Made by a program: the position numbers and the translations under genes
Shown: positions 22,013 through 32,648 of the stretch, one piece after another
How positions within the stretch are numbered: position 1 is the first letter of the stretch
How the letters are laid out: every line of letters begins with the position of its first letter
Notes under the pieces: model-generated
Told to the model about the DNA's origin: nothing
Databases searched by the model: none
What the model saw: only the letters and a program-made list of their open reading frames with translations
Assembly (NCBI RefSeq): GCF_047495875.1
Contig: NC_092467.1
Location: forward strand, 33,762,378 to 33,826,377
DNA from: Pithys albifrons albifrons
Taxonomy: Eukaryota > Chordata > Aves > Passeriformes > Thamnophilidae
Reading direction: 5' to 3'
Length of the DNA: 64,000 bases

Positions 22013-23408
22013 GGCCAGAGCAGCCCCCATGGCCAGGGCAGCCCCCATGGCCAGAGCAGCCCCCATGGCCAGAGCAGCCCCCATGCCCAGAGCAGCCCCC
22101 ATGGCCAGAGCAGCCTCCATGCCCAGAGCAGCCTCCATGCCCAGAGCAGCCCCCATGGCCAGAGCAGCCCCCATGGCCAGGGCAGTTCTCCTGGCCAGAG
22201 CAGCCCATGCCCAGAGCAGCCTCCATGCCCAGAGCAGCACCCATGGCCAGGGCAGCCCCCATGGCCAGAGCAGCCCCCCTGCCCAGGGCAGCCCCCATGG
22301 CCAGAGCAGCCTCCATGGCCAGAGCAGCCTCCATGGCCAGGGCAGCCCCCATGGCCAGAGCAGCCCATGGCCAGGGCAGCCTCCATGGCCAGGGCAGCCT
22401 CCATGGCCAGGGCAGCCCCCATGCCCAGAGCAGCATCCATGGCCAGAGCATCCTACATGGCCAGGGCAGCCCCCATGGCCACAGCAGCCCATGCCCAGAG
22501 CAGCCCCCATGGCCAGAGCAGCCCCCATGGCCAGAGCAGCCCATGCCCAGAGCAGCCTCCATGCCCAGAGCAGCACCCATGGCCAGGGCAGCCCCCATGG
22601 CCAGAGCAGCCCCCCTGCCCAGGGCAGCCCCCATGGCCAGAGCAGCCTCCATGGCCAGAGCAGCCTCCATGGCCAGGGCAGCCCCCATGGCCAGAGCAGC
22701 CCATGGCCAGGGCAGCCCCCATGGCCAGGGCAGCCCCCCTGCCCAGAGCAGCCCATGGCCAGGGCAGCCCCCATGCCCAGAGCAGCCTCCATGCCCAGAG
22801 CAGCACCCATGGCCAGAGCAGACCCCATGGCCAGAGCAGCCTCCATGGCCAGGGCAGCCTCCATGGCCAGGGCAGCCCCCATGCCCAGAGCAGCCTCCAT
22901 GGCCAGAGCAGCCCCCATGGCCAGAGCAGCCCCCATGGCCAGAGCAGCCCCCCTGCCCAGGGCAGCCCCCATGGCCAGAGCAGCCTCCATGGCCAGAGCA
23001 GCCTCCATGGCCAGGGCAGCCCCCATGGCCAGAGCAGCCTCCATGGCCAGAGCATCCTACATGGCCAGGGCAGCCCCCATGGCCACAGCAGCCCATGGCC
23101 AGGGCAGCCTCCATGCCCAGAGCAGCCCCCATGGCCAGAGCAGCCTCCATGCCCAGAGCAGCCTCCATGCCCAGGGCAGTTCTCCTGGCCAGGGCAGCCC
23201 CCATGGCCAGAGCAGCCCCCATGGCCAGGACAGCCTCCATGGCCAGAGCAGCCTCCATGCCCAGAGCAGCCTCCATGGCCAGAGCAGCCTCCATGGCCAG
23301 GGCAGTCTCCATGGGCAGGGCAGCTCTCCTGGCCAGAGCAGCCCCCATGCCCAGAGCAGCCCCCATGGCCAGGGCAGCTCTCCTGGCCAGATCAGCCCAT
23401 GGCCAGGG
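22013..23408. repeat. 18-bp minisatellite with higher-order repeats, about 75 copies
   Basis: The monomer is CCCATGGCCAGAGCAGCC (18 bp). Variants have CCATGCCC, CAGGGCAG, CTCCATGG and shorter 16-bp units (GCAGCCCATG...). Longer blocks are duplicated: the block beginning CCATGCCCAGAGCAGCCTCC at 22205 recurs at 22541 (336 bp apart). A rare variant, AGCATCCTACATGG, occurs at about 22446 and again at about 23051 (about 604 bp apart). Frames of 576, 487 and 399 codons (+) and 505 codons (-) cross the array. The translated motif changes each time a 16-bp unit is met, so coding is unlikely. Confidence 0.96.
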
Positions 23409-24159
23409 CACGTGGCACGAGGCAATGGCCCCTTCTCCCTTCAGTGTTCCATCTGTGCTCCCAGCCCACAGCTGTGTTCTCAGGGAATGTGAACTGCCAT
23501 AACAGCCTGAGAAACTGTTTCTGCATCATTTCAGAGTCATCCTGGGCCAACAGACATTTGTTCTAAGAGCCTCCTCTAATTAACAACATCCTTTCCTGCA
23601 TTTGAGTGTGGCATTTGGGGAAAATTTTGGGGAATTATTCAGAAAACAGAAATGGAGAGGTGCCATGAAAGCCACAGGCCCAGGCCTGAGGAGGGAAAGA
23701 CTCATCACTCTCCAAGTGACACAGTTCAGAGCACAGGGGAGGGGAGAGGAGTGACAGCAATCACAGATGGGGTCTGGTCAAACTTCAATTCAAGCTGAGA
23801 ACTGTGCCCATTGCACCCCCAGGACCTGGCAGCAGGCTCTGCTCCCCTTCAGCTTCCCACTGTCAAAGGGTTCAGTCTCTGACAGTTTTTAAATATCTAT
23901 TTCCAAACACAGCTCCAAAATGACTCCTAAAGCCACTCAATAAAAGTGGCACATACTGACATGCTCACAAAGATTAATTTATCTCCTTGGTGCATTTTCC
24001 CTAATATGTTCTGGGATTTCCCTGGTCATTTTATGGACATTTTCACAGTTCATTTTATGGTTTTTCTTCACAAGTATTTCCCTGCTTTGAAGAACAAATA
24101 AAACATTTTTATTTTTAATTTGTATGAGTCCAAGCTCCCCATGTGAATGTAGATCTGAG
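23409..24159. other. Single-copy spacer, no gene seen
   Basis: AT-rich from 23870 to 24125. No gene or repeat family is recognised. Confidence 0.5.
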
Positions 24160-25440
24160 GGTGGCCCAGTGCTGGCCCCCTCTGCATCTCTGCCTCTCCC
24201 AACCTCTCCCATGCCATGCCAGCCCAGCTGGGAGCAGCTCCTCTGTCCCAGTGCTGGCCCCCTCTGCATCTCTGCCCCTCCCAACCTCTCCCAGCTCAGC
24301 CCAGCTGAGCAGCTCCTCTGTCCCAGTGCTGGCCCCCTCTGCATCTCTGCCCCTCCCAACCTCTCCCATGCCATGCCAGTCCAGCTGAGAGCAGCTCCTC
24401 TGTCCCAGTGCTGCCCCCTCTGCATCTCTGCCCCTCCCAACCTTTCCCATGCCAGCTCAGCCCAGCTGAGAGCAGCTCCTCTGTCCCAGTGCTGGCCCCC
24501 TCTGCATCTCTGCCTCTCCCAACCTCTCCCATGCCAGCTCAGCCCAGCTGAGAGCAGCTCCTCTGTCCCAGTGCTGGCCCCCTCTGTATCTCTGCCCCTC
24601 CCATGCCATGCCAGCCCAGCTGGGAGCAGCTCCTCTGTCCCAGTGCTGGCCCCCTCTGCATCTCTGCCCCTCCCATGCCATGCCAGCCCAGCTGGGAGCA
24701 GCTCCTCTGTCCCAGTGCTGGCCCCCTCTGCATCTCTGCCCCTCCCATGCCATGCCAGCCCAGATGAGAGCAGCTCCTCTGTCCCAGTGCTGGCCCCCTC
24801 TGCATCTCTGCCCCTCCCATGCCATGCCAGCCCAGCTGGGAGCAGCTCCTCAGTCCCAGTGCTGGCCCCCTCTGCATCTCTGCCCCTCCCATGCCATGCC
24901 AGCCCAGCTGGGAGCAGCTCCTCAGTCCCAGTGCTGGCCCCCTCTGCATCTCTGCCCCTCCCAACCTCTCCCAGCTCAGCCCAGCTGAGCAGCTCCTCTG
25001 TCCCAGTGCTGGCCCCCTCTGCATCTCTGCCCCTCCCATGCCATGCCAGCCCAGCTGGGAGCAGCTCCTCAGTCCCAGTGCTGGCCCCCTCTGCATCTCT
25101 GCCCCTCCCATGCCATGCCAGCCCAGCTGGGAGCAGCTCCTCAGTCCCAGTGCTGGCCCCCTCTGCATCTCTGCCCCTCCCAACCTCTCCCAGCTCAGCC
25201 CAGCTGAGCAGCTCCTCTGTCCCAGTGCTGGCCCCCTCTGCATCTCTGCCCCTCCCATGCCATGCCAGCCCAGCTGGGAGCAGCTCCTCAGTCCCAGTGC
25301 TGGCCCCCTCTGCATCTCTGCCCCTCCCAACCTCTCCCAGCTCAGCCCAGCTGAGCAGCTCCTCTGTCCCAGTGCTGGCCCCCTCTGCATCTCTGCCCCT
25401 CCCATGCCATGCCAGCCCAGCTGGGAGCAGTTCCTCTGTC
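24160..25440. repeat. 72/75/82-bp minisatellite, about 18 copies
   Basis: GTCCCAGTGCTGG recurs at 24245, 24320, 24402, 24483, 24565, 24637, then every 72 or 75 bp up to 25366. The longer early units (81-82 bp) contain both a CCCAACCTCTCCC block and a CATGCCATGCC block; the later ones have one or the other. From 24853 onward the order is 72, 75, 72, 72, 75, 72, 75, with CTCAGTCCC in some units and CTCTGTCCC in others. A 444-codon + frame and a 326-codon - frame cross it. Confidence 0.95.
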
Positions 25441-25687
25441 CTTTGCTGCTGGTGGTAAAACCAAGCAGATAATAAATAAGCTGCAGGAACCCAAACACAG
25501 CAAATAATGATTGTATCACATCAGAGCTCAGAGCAACTCATGAGAGCTGATTTGTGGAAAAGGTCATGAGGCACAGAAAGACGTTTCACAGGAACAAAGT
25601 ACATTCTGATCATCTTTGGGATTAGGACGTGACTGCTCAGGAATAACATTGTGGTGTTGGGCTTTGTGGCTCTCGCCGCCCATCGGC
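25441..25687. other. Short single-copy spacer
   Basis: No recognised element between the 72/75-bp array and the next CR1 fragment. Confidence 0.5.
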
Positions 25688-25856
25688 ACTGCCAGTCCTG
25701 CCCTGGCACAGCTGCCCAGGGCAGGGGGGAGTCCCATTCCTGGGGGTCCATGTGAACATGGCACTTCTTGGAGGCTTTGGCAGTGCTGGGGGAACAGCTG
25801 GACTCGGTGATCGGAAAGGTCTTTTCCAGCTTAACGATTCTGTGACTCTCTGATAT
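25688..25856 (+). mobile_element. CR1 3' end fragment, sense
   Basis: Ends with AAAGGTCTTTTCCAGCTTAA then CGATTCTGTGACTCTCTGA, the 3' terminus of the CR1 class ending in 'GGTCTTTTCCAACCTTAA'. Upstream it retains the CAGCTGCCCAGGGCAGG and GTGAACATGGCAC blocks. Only the last about 170 bases remain. Confidence 0.8.
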
Positions 25857-27526
25857 TTTATGGCCCCTCTTTGCCAGGCTGAAGAGCTTTAGGATTTGTA
25901 TTTAAAGGGCTGGAAATTGCATTTTGTTGCTTTGGCCTTTTCTCCTGTCTTTCTGGAAAAAAAAGGGTTGACATGATTAATCTTTAGCTGAAAATTGAAC
26001 TTTTACTTCAGAGGTCCTCAAAATAAAGCATTAAAACCTCATGTAGATCTCCAATGGGATATCTATCCATGGAGGTGTTCAGTGAAAACCACTAAGAACA
26101 GAAAGTCTTAAACATCTTTAATTTGCATGTACTTCAGAGATAAAAATTAAACATTTTTTACTACCAGGCAGTGCCCAAAACCCCATTTCCACCTGACATT
26201 TTGCTAAAAGATTTTTTTGGGGGGTCTTCATGGTATCATATTTTGTAACCGAGACTTGAAAGAATTTTCTGGATTTTTCTTCCAGGTTTAGAGCCAGTTT
26301 TAGATTTTATGAACTTTATTTTCTCCTCGATTCTTCCTGACATTTTTTCACACCGTAGCAGGACGTTGCCTTCAAAAGATGTTCCATCCCCAAATAATTG
26401 AAACATTTAAGGGAAGGTTCTGTTGTCATAGGAATGAATGCTCCAAACAGGGACACCTCTGAAACAGTTGGATCAAATTGTTGTGTTAATAGGATTTTTT
26501 AAAGTAATTAGATCACAAAGCTGCTTTTGTCTTTCCTCACTCAGAGCATGGTGTGACACTGCCAAACACATTATTGTGAAAATAATAACTTGTTTGTTTT
26601 AATCAGATATTGCAATACTTTATCGTGCAGTTTTCAGTCAGATTCACACTGCAGAATTCTCTCACTTGATTCTTATCAACTCTGATTAATCGAATTTTCT
26701 GGGCATTTCACCTGAAGCTTCTTCTTTGTCTTCTGATCAGTTGAAGTTGTGGGTTTGCTTTGATACCAGAGCTGAAGAGAGAGCCAAGCTTTGAAGGGGA
26801 TCCTCTCTTGGATTAAAATGGGAATTTGGGAGAAAGTTCCATTTGAACGTGCTCAAAACAAAACTAACTTCTTTTTGACAGTTGCCTTTTCTTCCCCTGT
26901 CAGTTCTGTGTCTCCCAAATGCTTCCTGTTGCTGTGGAGGTCTCTGGTGCTCCTGTTGGAGCTGTGCTGGAGCATCTCCAGGGGCTCCCGCTGGAGCCGC
27001 AGGTCTGTCTGCACCGTCAGAGGGCACTGGGGATTCTCCGTGCCAGGGTTGCCCAGGGAGGCTCTGCCTGGGCAAACATGCCCAGTGCTGACAGTGGGAG
27101 CTCTCCCTGGAAGAAGAAAAGGAGTGAACTTGTGTACCTGTGGCCTGGAGAAGCAAACTTCTGTCTCCAGATTGCCTTTGGGATGGGTGGGTTGCCCTGG
27201 AGATGTGGAGGGTGCAACAGAGGTGGGAAACAGGAAAAGATTTAAAACAGTTTGAAGCAAACAGTAGTTTTTTCATGTCAATAATCCAACAACAAAACCT
27301 GAGTCAGTTTGAAGTGAAATAGAATTGCTTCACTTTGAATGAATTCAGAAGACTTTGTAATATTTACTGTTTAATTAAATCATTATTTCACAACAAAACA
27401 TCAGCAAAAAAATTTCCATGATGGAAAAGAAAGATTCCCTTGTAACACAAACCCTGACAGATGAGCTGGTTGCAGGCAAATCAACTTCTGCTGAAGTTGA
27501 GAGTTCTTTGCACGGGAGGAACATTT
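25857..27526. other. Long AT-rich single-copy sequence
   Basis: About 1.7 kb, mostly AT-rich, without tandem repeats; the longest repeat-poor stretch in the first half. 26870-27240 is GC-richer with frames of up to 179 codons on the - strand that match no family I know. Confidence 0.5.
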
Positions 27527-27711
27527 CATGGAATCCTGAAATGGTTTGGATTGGAAGGGACATCAAAGCCCACCCAGTGCCACCCCTGCCCTGGGCAGGG
27601 ACACCTCCCACCAGTCCAGGCTGCTCCAAGCCCTGTCCAGCCTGGCCTGGGACACTCCCAGGGCTGGGGCAGCCACAGCTGCTCTGGGCACCTGTGCCAG
27701 TGCTGTCGTAA
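27527..27711 (-). mobile_element. CR1 3' end fragment, antisense
   Basis: Reads as the reverse complement of the CR1 3' end: ATGGTTTGGATTGGAAGGGA, then the GCCACCCCTGCC block, GGGACACCTCCCACCAGTCC, CAGCCTGGCCTGGGACACTC, and a CTCTGGGCACCTGTGCCAG block. It is 5'-truncated, about 185 bp. Confidence 0.9.
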
Positions 27712-28244
27712 CCCTCTGTCCATGCCAGGGCTGATGGAATCACTGCAGCAGGAGCCAAAGGCAGTGCCCACTGTCCACAGGGATAAGGACCTTTTCTCCA
27801 GGAGTAAGACAACCAAAGGAGCTGACAAATAAATCCCTGAGAGGCCACCCAGGAGATACAAACTGTGAGCAGTGTTTGCTTTTGAGACAGAAGGCAAGTC
27901 AGCAAAGTGTTGGAGGCTGTTTTAAGGGTATTAATCAGTGTCTGAAGGGAGGGTCTGGTGCCACATGGTGTGAAAGCCTGACCTGCTGCCATGGGAGATG
28001 GCTCAGGGAGAGAATCTGCTGCTCCTTCCCCTTGCTGGGGCTGCCCACAGGGCCACAGCCAGAGCTGTAACCCATCCATGGGAGCACAGGAAAGCCATGG
28101 ACATAACAATAACTGCATGGAATTTTTCCTCTGAGGCCATGGAACTCTCCCTAAATGAACAGGAGCTGCAGGTGCTCCGTGTGTGTGGGATGAGACTCAC
28201 ACTCTGCCCTGACATGAGGGTGAATGAGAGAGAACCTGGACTAA
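27712..28244. other. Single-copy spacer, no gene seen
   Basis: Nothing recognised between the CR1 fragment and the GTT microsatellite. Confidence 0.5.
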
Positions 28245-28245
28245 G

Positions 28246-28286
<41 letters not shown>

Positions 28287-28336
28287 ATTATTGTTATTAT
28301 CATCATCATCATCATCATCATCATCATTATCATTTG
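28245..28336. repeat. (GTT)n-(ATT)-(ATC)n compound microsatellite
   Basis: About 14 GTT units, then mixed TTA/TTG, then about 12 ATC units with one ATT. The gradual change suggests two adjacent slippage tracts that began as one. Confidence 0.95.
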
Positions 28337-28450
28337 CAGAGTCCTGATGTCTTGGCAATGATGCAGTTTGTGCTTGGGTGACTTGTCAGCACAAGGCACC
28401 TCCTGCAACTACACATTAAAATGTGTTGACCAGATAATGATGAGGGAGAG

Positions 28451-28521
28451 GGGGAGGAGGAGGAGGAGGAGGAGGAGGAGGAGGAGGAGGAGCAGGAGGA
28501 GGAGGAGGAGGAGGAGGAGGA
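28451..28521. repeat. (GGA)n microsatellite
   Basis: About 23 GGA trinucleotides on + with one GCA interruption near 28493. Pure purine apart from that, so triplex or G-rich structures are possible. Confidence 0.95.
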
Positions 28522-29270
28522 TGACCTTTCCATGTCCCCTGTGTGATGACAGGAAGTTTTGACACAAGTCCTTGTATTTCAGGTGCACAGCAATACTTGG
28601 GTAACAGAGCAGCCCTCCCAAACTCAGAGGAGCACTTGGAATTGCTGCCTATGAGATGAATTTCCAGCCTCAGCTTTATTATGTCTGTGAGATTTATGGA
28701 GAGCCAGAAACCACCACCACAGGCTGTGATGCTCTGATGGCAGCATTAAGACAATATTGTAAAACTGCTGTACAGTATAAACTGTGGGTTGTTATCACAC
28801 AATCACCATAAATCTGCTCATTTTGCAAACTGGTTTAAAGAGAGGTGATTTCCTGTTTCACTGGAGAAAACCTGTTTTCTGCTGGAGTATCTCCATGTGA
28901 ATCTGACTTGCTGAGTCTGCTCAGCATCTTGAGAACAAACAGCCTCATAAATCTGCTCAGGGGAGGGAGTGTTGTTTGGTTGTTTTAATTTACCATTTGA
29001 ACGCAGAAAGCAAAGTGGGGGTTGTCCCTTCTGGAGACCAAAGTTGCCCTCCCAGCCCCCCTGGGCTGCTCAGAGAGGCAGCCAGAGGGTCCAGGCTGTG
29101 CTGTCAAAGAGGGCCATGGTGGCCAATGGGCAGAGGGCTCTGTGGAGCTGGAGGATGGGCAGGGGCAGACAGAGCCTGACCTTCAGCCTTCAGTCAAGCA
29201 CATGCTCCAAGTGGCTGCCATCCCACCTGTGCCCTGGTTTGCACTGAGCAGAGTCAGCCAATTGTAAAGA
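28522..29270. other. Single-copy spacer, no gene seen
   Basis: No recognised gene; mixed composition. Confidence 0.5.
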
Positions 29271-29509
29271 ATGGAAAGGAACTGTGAGCTCATCTGAGTC
29301 CAACCCTTCCCCCAGCACTGCCAAGGCCACCACTAGCCAAGTGCCACACAGCTTTTAAATCCCTCCGGGGATGAGGACTCCATCCCCACCCTGGATAGCT
29401 GGGCCAGGGCTGGACAACCCTTTCCATGAAGAAATTTTCCCCAATATCCAACCTGACCCTCCTCTGGCACGGCTTGAGGCCATTCCCTCCTGTCCTCTTG
29501 CTTGTTCAC
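29271..29509 (-). mobile_element. CR1 3' part, antisense
   Basis: Matches the antisense of the 'GGTCTTTTCCAACC' class of CR1. In order: CCAGCACTGCCAAGGCCACC, CAGCTTTTAAATCCCTCC, GACAACCCTTTCCATGAAG, TATCCAACCTGACCCTCC, and CCATTCCCTCCTGTCCTC. The conserved match stops exactly where the GGGGA tract begins. Confidence 0.88.
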
Positions 29510-29609
29510 GGGGAGGGAGGGAAGGGGAGGGGAGGGGAGGGCAGGGGAGGGGAGGGGAGGGGAGGGGAGGGCAGGGGAGGGCAGGGGAGGGCAGGGGAGG
29601 AGAGGAGAT
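29510..29609. repeat. (GGGGA/GGGCA)n pentamer tract
   Basis: About 20 pentamers, GGGGA or GGGCA, on the + strand directly after a CR1 copy. Many windows have four runs of at least three G with short loops, so G-quadruplex formation is expected. Confidence 0.93.
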
Positions 29610-30567
29610 GCAGGGAGGTGGGGGCACCCCTTAAAGGGTTGATGCCCTTCTCCAGGACAGCTGGGGCATCCAGGGCTGGGTGTGCCCCCTCCACAAAGCC
29701 ACTGATGGTGCTGCAGAGTGAGAGCTTGAAGTTCTGCTCACAAGAGCTGGGCAATTCCTCAGTTTGAGCTGACAAGCCCCAGACTCTCTGCCATCTTCCT
29801 TTGGCTGCAGAAGAAAGGCAGATGGTCCCATTGTCTGTCCTCCCCAGAGCAAGGCGCCTGTTTATGCAAACCTTGGAAGGTTTGGCATGTGCAAATCCCA
29901 GGCTGGGGCAGCCCAAAGTGTGGCTGTGCAAAAGGCTCTGTGACACCAAACAAAGTAGTACAAGCTGTGGGCATTAACTGGCAACATGGAAACAACCCCC
30001 AAGCCTTGGCACATATGCTGGGCATTTTCCAAGATGAGTGAGTGGGATTCGAAGGAACAAACCACAGCCACTCCAACATCCCCCAGCCTGTCCAATTAAT
30101 ATTCTTTCTCATTAAAACTGCCATTAACCTGCTTGTTAAATTGCCATGTTTATTAATAAAAAACCTAAAACACACACATACCCTGTAATGACAGAGCATC
30201 AAAGAAGGAAAAAAATAAATGCTAATTTGGAGTGAAGGCGCGAAGAGGTCAGCAGTATTTTATCCTGTTATCACTGTCTCCTCCATATGGTTATATTTTG
30301 CATTTTATTTTTGCTGTGACAAGAGGTGAAGACCTAGGAATGCATGAACATGATTAATTATTTGGAGAAAAACAACTTCTCAAACTTCTCCAGTTTAAAT
30401 GGAGAGGGGGAAAACCCACTGAGTTTGAGAGGCCCTGCAGAGTGGGCAGGGAAACAAAACAAGTGAGAACACACATGACAGGAATGGTGAGGTCTGTTCT
30501 TTCCTACCTGCCAGTCACTCCCCTTGGTGACAGCACAGAGAAAGTGCTGAGGAAAAGTTACACCCCC
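29610..30567. other. Single-copy sequence, no gene seen
   Basis: No gene is recognised. 30220-30375 is a candidate conserved block, listed separately. Confidence 0.5.
30220..30375. promoter_or_regulatory. Candidate conserved non-coding element
   Basis: AT-rich block with an isolated GGCGCG, TTATCCTGTTATCAC, CCATATGG (E-box-like CATATG) and GATTAATTATTTGG. No simple repeat or transposon match. The call is by appearance only. Confidence 0.2.
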
Positions 30568-30680
30568 ACAGAATCACAGACTCAGGGAATATCCTGAGCT
30601 GGAAGGAAGGACCCAGCAGGATCAGGGAGTCCAACTCCTGGCCCTGCACAGGACACCCCAACAATCCACCACGTGCCAAG
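30568..30680 (-). mobile_element. CR1 3' terminal fragment, antisense
   Basis: Begins CACAGAATCACAGACTCAGG, then ATATCCTGAGCTGGAAGGA, GAGTCCAACTCCTGGCCC and TGCACAGGACACCCCAACAA. This is the antisense 3' end of the CR1 class that ends 'CCCTTCCAACTCAGGATATTC'. About 110 bp remain. Confidence 0.88.
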
Positions 30681-31654
30681 ACAAAGGTGAAGGGGTTTGG
30701 TCTCCAAAAAGGGACACACTCAGATTGCCCAACTCTCCCATTTCCACAGGCTCTCCCACTTCCATGTGCAGAAGGTGCCAGTGTAGTCCTGTCCCCAGAG
30801 GGTGGGCACACACCTGCTCTCAGCAGTTGCTCTTGTGCTGCTGTTCCTCAGCTGAATTTCAGTGTTTATGGGTGTTATTTGGGGTACAAATAGAATCTCT
30901 TGTTATTTGTTAAGACTTCTCCCATTACAGCCCAAATCCCAGAGGTGCTTTTTCATCTCACCACCCAAACTGCAAATTCCAGCTCTGCAGGGAAAATGTC
31001 CTTTCCCAAAAGTTGTAAAGCCCTGTCCATTTACAGTGTCTGAGCCTTCAGCCGTGGCCTCTGAGGGGCCACTCGTGCCAGCTGGAGGATGGTGGGGGCT
31101 ACACGTGGGCAAGGGGCAAGAGTAGGGAAGAGAGAGCACAAGTGCATCCACTGCCAGTATGGAAAATAGTGATATTTAATTAGGCCTATAATTAACTAAT
31201 TTGCTGTTGTCAGTTAAGAAAGGGCAGTGCTGTGATTGCAAGGTGTTAATCACACAGATTGGTGATGATCTCCCTGAACACCAACATGAACTTTGCTGGG
31301 GGTGAGTGGAATGCACTAAAAATGAAACCAGAGGGTTCTTCCAAGGTGTCTCCTCTCCCCAAATGGTGCCCAGTGCAGGGCTCTGGGGTGGGGTCCTGGC
31401 TGAAACCAGCAGGGTGGGTCATCCACGGTGGGGCAGCCTCATCTGGAAAGCCACCAAGAGGAGTGACTGTTGTAAGGCAGATGGAGGAGCATCCTGACAG
31501 TTGTCACTTGGTTGGAAGGACTCAGATGGGCTGAGACCTCCCAGTGGGGCTGGCAGTGCTTGCCCCGTGGGTGCCTGATGTTGGCTGGTGCCCCAGTGCT
31601 GCTCACACTCCTGCTCTCCCTGCTCCCAGCAGCACCTGGCAGCATCTCAGGTGA
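30681..31654. other. Single-copy spacer, no gene seen
   Basis: No gene or family is recognised; GC content rises toward the following array. Confidence 0.5.
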
Positions 31655-32648
31655 CCACAGCTGGGCACTGCCCTCACCCCCAGCAGGACCCCCCAGCTGG
31701 GCAGTGCCCTGACCCCCAGCAGGACCCACAGCTGGGCATTGCCCTGACCCCCAGCAGGACCCCCAGCTGGGCAGTGCCCTGACCCCAGCAGGACCCCCCA
31801 GCTGGGCAGTGCCCTGACCCCCAGCAGGACCCCCCATCTGGGCATTGCCCTGACCCCCAGCAGGACCCCCAGCTGGGCAGTGCCCTGACCCCAGCAGGAC
31901 CCCCCAGCTGGGCAGTGCCCTGACCCCAGCAGGACCCCCCAGCTGGGCAGTGCCCTGACCCCCAGCAGGACCCCCCATCTGGGCATTGCCCTGACCCCCA
32001 GCAGGACCCCCAGCTGGGCAGTGCCCTGACCCCAGCAGGACCCCCCAGCTGGGCAGTGCCCTCACTCCCAGCAGGACCCCCCAGCTGGGCAGTGCCCTGA
32101 CCCCCAGCAGGACCCCCCAGCTGGGCAGTGCCCTGACCCCCAGCAGGACCCCCCAGCTGGGCAGTGCCCTGACCCCCAGCAGGACCCCCAGCTGGGCATT
32201 GCCCTGACCCCCAGCAGGACCCCCAGCTGGGCATTGCCCTGACCCCAGCAGGACCCCCCAGCTGGGCAGTGCCCTCACTCCCAGCAGGACCCCCCAGCTG
32301 GGCATTGCCCTGACCCCAGCAGGACCCCCCAGCTGGGCAGTGCCCTGACCCCAGCAGGACCCCCCAGCTGGGCATTGCCCTGACCCCCAGCAGGACCCCC
32401 CAGCTGGGCAGTGCCCTGACCCCAGCAGGACCCCCCAGCTGGGCAGTGCCCTGACCCCAGCAGGACCCACAGCTGGGCACTGCCCTCACCCCCAGCAGGA
32501 CCCCCCAGCTGGGCAGTGCCCTGAGCCCCAGCAGGACCCACAGCTGGGCACTGCCCTGACCCCAGCAGGACCCACAGCTGGACACTGCCCTGACCCCCAG
32601 CAGGACCCCCCAGCTGGGCAGTGCCCTGACCCCAGCAGGACCCCCCAG
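31655..32648. repeat. 34-36-bp C-rich minisatellite, about 28 copies
   Basis: The unit is AGCTGGGCAGTGCCCTGA followed by a C run of 4-5, AGCAGGA and a C run of 4-6. The C-run lengths vary and change the period. Rare variants have CATCTGGGCATTG, CACAGCTGGGCACTG and CTCACTCCC. A block with two CATCTGG units 143 bp apart (about 31836 and 31976) suggests block duplication. The unit word GCATTGCCCTGACCC resembles CR1 antisense sequence seen at 46970, but this may be chance. Frames over 330 codons on - are artefacts. Confidence 0.95.

Noticed and set aside
21772..23502. 576-codon and 487-codon open frames across the 18-bp array (and 505 codons on -)
   Set aside because: All frames are open because the unit lacks stops. 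The translated motif switches (PPWPEQ, MARAAP, HGQSSP) at each 16-bp unit, so no reading frame is preserved.
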